From a virus, in IMG/VR virus record IMGVR_UViG_3300043449_000843, positions 1-64,000 of that record: a stretch of DNA of 64,000 bases; one strand, written 5' to 3'. Shown in pieces: positions 59,694-64,000 of the stretch. The notes under the pieces were generated by a model. That model was not told the DNA's origin. It worked only from the letters and a program-made list of their open reading frames with translations, and ran no database searches. Position 1 is the stretch's first letter. The number at the start of each line of letters is the position of its first letter. A program made the translations under genes and the position numbers.

Positions 59694-60598
59694 ACGAAAA
59701 ACTAATACTTCACGAAATTGATACTATTTTTATAAGTTTTGACGAGCCTAATGCGGATAAGCATTATGCAGAGTTACTTAATATTTTGCCTTGGGCAAAG
59801 AGAGTCCATGGTGTACATGGAAGTGATGCAGCACACAAAGCAGCAGCAGAGCTAAGTGAAACAGATCGCTTTATTACAGTAGATGGCGACAACATTGTTG
59901 ATCCGGAATTTTTTGCACAAGAAATTGAAATTACAGATAAGAATAAAGATTTTGTATTTTCTTGGGCTGGTAAGAATGCAGTAAATGGATTGATATACGG
60001 GAATGGCGGGTTAAAGTGTTGGACAAAAGACTTTGTCCTTAACATGAAAACGCATGAAAATTCTGATCCAGATGATAGCGAAAGTGTTCTTGAGTTCTGC
60101 TTTGATCCGAGATATTATCAATTTAATGAGCATTATTCAACGAGCTATATTAATGGATCACCTTTTCAAGCCTGGCGTGCAGGGTTTAGAGAAGGTGTAA
60201 AGATGAGTCTTAATAGAGGTAACAAAACGGATGATGTTAGAAGTGTTTGGTGGCAGAACTATCAACGATTGTTAATATGGATGTCTGTTGGTGCAGATAT
60301 TAAAAATGGTAAGTGGGCAATGTACGGATCAAGATTAGGATGTTATCTTACATGCTGTACAGATTGGGATCATGTCAATGTTCGTGACTTTAATTATCTT
60401 ACGTCCTATTGGAATGAAAATGTAAAGTCAAGGATAGATGAAACACAGTTAGAAGAAAAAATCTTAGAAGTTGGAGATATTTTAAGAGAAAACTTACATC
60501 TTGAAATATCTGAATTAGATTCAAACGGCTCTAAGTTTTTTAAAAGGGTTTATCAAAATACTCCTAGAATTATAGGAAGAAAACGAAAAGATGTATGA
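59690..60598 (+). CDS. Glycosyltransferase-like protein with DGDN motif (302 aa)
   Basis: The core reads IFISFDEPNADKHYAELL, AKRVHGVHGSDAAHKAAAEL, then FITVDGDNIVDPEFF, where DGD is the metal-binding DxD of a GT-A fold. Later come GLIYGNGGLKCWTKDFVLNM, SPFQAWRAGFREGVKMS and LLIWMSVGADIKNGKWA. Every one of these has a counterpart in the C-terminal domain of the 632-aa protein directly downstream (409-632), so the two are paralogues. I recall such genes in marine T4-like phages. Donor and acceptor are unknown. Confidence 0.78.
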   Translation: MNEKLILHEIDTIFISFDEPNADKHYAELLNILPWAKRVHGVHGSDAAHKAAAELSETDRFITVDGDNIVDPEFFAQEIEITDKNKDFVFSWAGKNAVNGLIYGNGGLKCWTKDFVLNMKTHENSDPDDSESVLEFCFDPRYYQFNEHYSTSYINGSPFQAWRAGFREGVKMSLNRGNKTDDVRSVWWQNYQRLLIWMSVGADIKNGKWAMYGSRLGCYLTCCTDWDHVNVRDFNYLTSYWNENVKSRIDETQLEEKILEVGDILRENLHLEISELDSNGSKFFKRVYQNTPRIIGRKRKDV

Positions 60599-62489
60599 TA
60601 TTTTTTATATTGCAAAAGAGAAAGACTATAAATTTCTTAATCTGCAAAAAAAGATACCACTTTTAAAGTTAGCAAAGTATGAGAATAATATAGGAGAGGG
60701 ATTTCTTTCTGCACAAAAGAAAGCAATGACTAGTTTCTTTTGGGTAATTAATGAAAATTTAGTCATTAACGATGATTTTGATTTTGATTATGAAGTTCCA
60801 GACTGGGATAAGCAGTATGTACATGTCTTTAAACAAAACTGCGGAGAATACGGTGGATTATATCTAATACCGAGAAATTATCGTATTACTAAAAAAGAAT
60901 CAGATTTTATTTTTTTTGTTAATAAAAAAGATATCGATATATTGTTCGGTGAGTATCCACCTTTTGACAGATTTTATATTAGAACAGCTGAAGATTATTT
61001 TGAAGCACAAAAAGCATGTACTACGTCTATGTTTTATGCAATACCTGCAGATTATAAGATAATAGACGACTTTAAATTCTCAATTCCAGAATGGGATAAA
61101 AAGTATGTACATATGTTTAAAGCAGAAGATCAAACAAGTGGAGTTATTAATTTAATACCAAAAGATTACTCTATAACACAGAAAGAAGCAAAATTTAATT
61201 TCTTTGTTAACAAAAAAGTTGTAGAAAAAAAGATTAGTAAACCAAATTATGACAGGTTCGTAATTAAGACACCTGACGATTATTTTGAAGCACAAGAAAA
61301 ATCAAAAACTTCTTTGTTTTATGCTATTATAGATGATTACAAAATTCTAGATAGTTTTGAGTTTGCAGTTCCCGAATATGACAAAAAGTTTGTGCATGTT
61401 TTTAAAGACAATGACGGTAATTATAAAGGTGTTTATTTAATACCGAAAGATTATCCCATAACAAAAAAAGAAGCAAAATTTAATTTCTTTGTTAACAAAA
61501 AAGAAATTGATATTGTTGCAAGTAGAATAAGTTATGACCAATTTATTGTTTATAATCCTGATGAGTTTTATATAGCACAAGAAAATAGTAATACATCAAT
61601 GTTTTATGCTATTGATAAAGATTATGAACCTATAATTGATTTTGATTACATTGTTCCTGATTATGATAAGGAATATGTAAATGTTTTTAAAAATGATTCT
61701 GATGAGTACGGTGGAGTTTTTATAGTACCAAAAAATTATCATATTATAAAGAATGAAGCAAAACACGGCTTTTTTGTTAACAAAAAAGAAATTGATATTG
61801 TTGCAAGTAAGTTAAAATTTGACATAGTCTTTGTAAGTTATAATGAACCTAATGCCGATGAAAATTGGAAAAAGATAAAAGAACGTTTTCCTAAAGCAAA
61901 TCGCGTACATGGTGTTAAAGGAATACATCAGGCACACATAGAGGCAGCTAAACTTTGTCAAACAACTATGTTTTGGGTTGTTGACGGCGACGCCATAATT
62001 GAACCAGATTTTGATTTTTATATAAAAGTTCCTAAATGGGACAGAGATGCAGTTCATGTATTTCGTAGTAAGAATCCCATAAACGATCTAATTTACGGAT
62101 ATGGCGGTGTTAAACTTTTACCTAGAGAACTTGTATTAAACATGGATGTTAACAGTGTAGATATGACTACGTCTATTAGTAAAAAGTTTATAATGGTAGA
62201 TGAAGTTAGTAATATTACAAACTTTAATACAGATCCATTTAGTACTTGGAAGAGTGCGTTCCGTGAATGTGTTAAGTTATCTAGTAAAGTTATTGATGGA
62301 CAAATTGATGACCAAACACAAGAGCGTTTAGATATATGGTGTACAGTCGGTGCAGATAGGCCGTTTGGTGAGTATGCTATTAAAGGTGCAATCGCTGGAA
62401 AAGAATTTGGTACTAGTAATTTAGACAATAAAGAAATGCTTAAAAAGATTAATGATTGGGAATGGTTAGAAAATGAATTTAGACGTTAA
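60591..62489 (+). CDS. Glycosyltransferase-like protein with four degenerate repeats (632 aa)
   Basis: The C-terminal domain (~409-632) is a full copy of the preceding gene's core: IVFVSYNEPNADENW, RVHGVKGIHQAHIEAAKLC, MFWVVDGDAIIEPDF and LIYGYGGVKLLPRELVLNMD. In front are four repeats of ~95-98 residues, beginning near 40, 138, 233 and 328, each with AQ....TS(M/L/F)F(Y/W)(A/V)I, (P)(D/E)(W/Y)DK.(Y/F)V.(V/M)FK, (L/V/I)IP(K/R).Y.I and FFVNKK. They align to the middle of the catalytic domain (EAAKLCQTTMFWVVDGDA...), but the DxD site has become NEN, PADY, IDDY or DKDY. The repeats are thus probably non-catalytic, with a binding or scaffold role. Confidence 0.8.
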   Translation: MYDIFYIAKEKDYKFLNLQKKIPLLKLAKYENNIGEGFLSAQKKAMTSFFWVINENLVINDDFDFDYEVPDWDKQYVHVFKQNCGEYGGLYLIPRNYRITKKESDFIFFVNKKDIDILFGEYPPFDRFYIRTAEDYFEAQKACTTSMFYAIPADYKIIDDFKFSIPEWDKKYVHMFKAEDQTSGVINLIPKDYSITQKEAKFNFFVNKKVVEKKISKPNYDRFVIKTPDDYFEAQEKSKTSLFYAIIDDYKILDSFEFAVPEYDKKFVHVFKDNDGNYKGVYLIPKDYPITKKEAKFNFFVNKKEIDIVASRISYDQFIVYNPDEFYIAQENSNTSMFYAIDKDYEPIIDFDYIVPDYDKEYVNVFKNDSDEYGGVFIVPKNYHIIKNEAKHGFFVNKKEIDIVASKLKFDIVFVSYNEPNADENWKKIKERFPKANRVHGVKGIHQAHIEAAKLCQTTMFWVVDGDAIIEPDFDFYIKVPKWDRDAVHVFRSKNPINDLIYGYGGVKLLPRELVLNMDVNSVDMTTSISKKFIMVDEVSNITNFNTDPFSTWKSAFRECVKLSSKVIDGQIDDQTQERLDIWCTVGADRPFGEYAIKGAIAGKEFGTSNLDNKEMLKKINDWEWLENEFRR

Positions 62490-63066
62490 CCATGTTTTAT
62501 TTTGGATGGATGCTATCCGTAATAGTTCTAACAAAGAACGAACATTAGAAGCATTTTGGAAAGGCCAAGTAAATTCAAAAATATGGCTAATTGATAGCTT
62601 GCGTCCTTTTATACAAAAATCAGTTAGAGTAGAGATTCACGGAGGCTGGGTAGGTGTATTGGCCAGTTTGTTATTTCAATCTGGTATATCTATTAGTAGA
62701 ATTACTTCGGTTGATTTAGATTCTAGCTGTGAGGAAACTGCCTATACAATAAACAAGTTAGAAGAAATAGAGGGAAGATTTGTAGCCTTAACTTCTAACA
62801 TGTTAGACGTAAATACTAATGCAGACGTAGTAATTAATACGAGCTGTGAACACATTACACAGGCAGACTATGAACAATGGTTAGATAATATGCCTAAAGA
62901 TGCATTATTAGTATTACAGAGTAACAATTACATCATTCCCGAACACGTTAGGAATGCTGTATCATTAGAAAATTTTAAAGAACAGAGTCACATTAACATT
63001 CTTTGGGCAGGAGAAAAAGAGTTACCAAAATATACAAGGTACATGTTAATAGGGAAGAAAAGATGA
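62473..63066 (+). CDS. SAM-dependent methyltransferase-like protein (197 aa)
   Basis: A class I methyltransferase pattern is visible. Motif I is VEIHGGWVGVLASLLF (residues ~53-68, replacing the usual D/ExGxGxG). An acidic residue ends the second strand in ITSVDLDSSCEE. Further on are ADVVINTSCEHIT and KDALLVLQSNNY, the fourth and fifth strands. I recall similar genes in the sugar or modification blocks of marine T4-like phages. The glycine-rich loop is unusual (HGGWVG), so SAM binding is likely but not certain. It overlaps the preceding gene by 17 bases and the next by four. Confidence 0.65.
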   Translation: MNLDVNHVLFWMDAIRNSSNKERTLEAFWKGQVNSKIWLIDSLRPFIQKSVRVEIHGGWVGVLASLLFQSGISISRITSVDLDSSCEETAYTINKLEEIEGRFVALTSNMLDVNTNADVVINTSCEHITQADYEQWLDNMPKDALLVLQSNNYIIPEHVRNAVSLENFKEQSHINILWAGEKELPKYTRYMLIGKKR

Positions 63067-63581
63067 TTTCAGAATATCCTAGTGGCTCACTTCTAGCTTG
63101 GCGCCCTAGTAGTCTTATCGGACATACTATATGCTGGCTTACGAAAAGCGAATACAGTCATGTTGGTATCTTATGGAAATTTCATAGAAGGTACTATGTG
63201 TTAGAAGCAATCTGGAACAGTGGGGTACGAGTAAGATTACTACAAGAAGACTTGCCTGTAATTGTTATTCCTACAGGTATTAAATGGACTGACGAAGTTG
63301 AAGGATGTGCGGTACGTAAATTAGGTCGTATGTATCATTTTCTTGATGCATTAAGAGTTGGGTTCAACATAAATCCACATATCTATGATAGTGAAATTTG
63401 CTCACATTATGTTGCGCACGTTTTTCATAAAGCAGGAATGCCTATACCTGATAATAAGCCATTGAAACCTGACGATGTTGTAAAGTTTGTATTAGAGAGA
63501 AACGGTGGTAAACAAGAGTTTATTACATCTATTGAGGAAAGAAAAGGCATTAAAGGCTGGTGGGATTGGTGGAAGGTATAA
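63063..63581 (+). CDS. Permuted NlpC/P60-like (YiiX/YebB-type) cysteine hydrolase-like protein (172 aa)
   Basis: The order SLIGHTICWLTKSEYSHVGIL near the N-terminus and EICSHYVAHVFHKAGMPIP near residue 120 matches permuted NlpC/P60-like proteins, where a His in the YSHV segment and a later Cys form the active site. Members act as amidases, peptidases or acyltransferases. The ATG at 63063 overlaps the previous TGA (ATGA) and has GGGAAG just upstream; an in-frame ATG at 63003 would add 20 residues inside the previous gene. A lysis or wall-remodelling role is possible, but the place next to modification genes leaves the target open. Confidence 0.65.
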   Translation: MISEYPSGSLLAWRPSSLIGHTICWLTKSEYSHVGILWKFHRRYYVLEAIWNSGVRVRLLQEDLPVIVIPTGIKWTDEVEGCAVRKLGRMYHFLDALRVGFNINPHIYDSEICSHYVAHVFHKAGMPIPDNKPLKPDDVVKFVLERNGGKQEFITSIEERKGIKGWWDWWKV

Positions 63582-64000
63582 ATGTTTAAGTTTGAAAATC
63601 TTAATGCGTTACAATTTGAAATAACAACACGATGCCAAGCGTCGTGTCCTATGTGCATGAGAAATGTGTATGGTGGATTAGACAATTCCTATCTAATACT
63701 TGACGAATGGACATTGGTTGAATTTAAGCAGATAATTACGCCGGAGGTATTAGAAAAAATAACTCATATTATGTTTTGCGGTCAGTACGGCGATCCACTT
63801 CTTAGTCAGCATTTAGTAGGAATTTGTAATTACATTAAAGAGACTAATCCAGAAACTACATTAGTAATACACACTAATGGCAGTCTTCGCAGCGAAGATT
63901 GGTGGAGAGATTTTGTTAATGCTTTACCAAGAAAACATAATTTAGTGGTTGGTATAGATGGAATTGATCAAGAAACGCATGTTAAGTATAGAATTGGTAC
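63582..64000 (+). CDS. Radical SAM protein (5' part, cut by the window edge)
   Basis: The ATG directly follows the stop of the preceding gene, with GGAAGG five bases upstream. The frame is open for 139 codons to the edge. Residues 10-25 read LQFEITTRCQASCPMC, giving CxxxCxxC for the [4Fe-4S] cluster at Cys18, Cys22 and Cys25. A later FCGQYGDPLLSQHL takes the place of the GGEPLL motif, and VIHTNGSLR is the usual next strand. The pattern is that of MoaA/SPASM-type enzymes. The target is unknown; the C-terminal half that could show a SPASM domain lies outside. Confidence 0.9.
   Translation, partial: MFKFENLNALQFEITTRCQASCPMCMRNVYGGLDNSYLILDEWTLVEFKQIITPEVLEKITHIMFCGQYGDPLLSQHLVGICNYIKETNPETTLVIHTNGSLRSEDWWRDFVNALPRKHNLVVGIDGIDQETHVKYRIG

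Overview
The window is a contiguous stretch of an AT-rich, tailed, T4-like myovirus genome, most probably from a marine phage. It carries the T4 capsid cassette (gp20 portal, gp21 protease, gp22 scaffold, gp23 major capsid protein, a gp67-like core protein), most of the baseplate (gp48, gp53, a gp27-like hub, gp5, gp25, gp6, gp26, a PAAR tip), the gp46/gp47 recombination nuclease and the late sigma factor gp55. The host cannot be read from the sequence. Low GC, collagen-like fibres and the many carbohydrate-related genes resemble phages of cyanobacteria and SAR11, which is inference. I saw no tRNA, integrase, IS element or CRISPR array.

Layout, in six alternating strand blocks. (1) 1-1358 minus: two fibre/structural genes, one cut by the left edge. 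(2) 1451-5324 plus: a GmhB-like HAD phosphatase, a neck-region protein, gp15 (apparently with an ATT start) and a Nudix hydrolase. (3) 5321-17561 minus: a collagen-like fibre, a small structural protein, gp23, gp22, gp21, a gp67-like acidic core protein, two small genes, the PAAR tip, gp20 and a tape-measure protein. (4) 17630-18810 plus: gp26 and a 70-aa reading frame that looks as if it is joined to gp26 by a -1 ribosomal frameshift. (5) 18807-24653 minus: a protein of unknown function, a ~400-nt GC-rich hairpin-dense non-coding segment (candidate structured RNA), a GIY-YIG protein, two small basic proteins, gp46, gp47 and gp55. (6) 24721-64000 plus: baseplate genes, a single 4,891-codon gene, three paralogous tail-fibre genes, further structural genes, then a run of glycosyltransferase-like genes, a methyltransferase-like gene, a permuted NlpC/P60-like gene and a radical SAM gene cut by the right edge.

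How it works together: gp55 directs late transcription, and T4-type late promoter boxes (TATAAATA, or the variant GATAAATA) lie in front of several structural genes. A strong terminator follows gp23. The two places where genes converge are built alike: opposite stop codons overlap on a shared TTAA inside a hairpin. The head, baseplate and fibre genes make the particle. The last 6.7 kb looks like a sugar-modification cassette of unknown target.

The least expected signals are the gp26 frameshift site, the hairpin-dense non-coding segment, the array of degenerate glycosyltransferase-like repeats in the 632-aa protein, the giant baseplate/fibre protein with an FG-GAP-like propeller, and the paired TTAA convergent ends.
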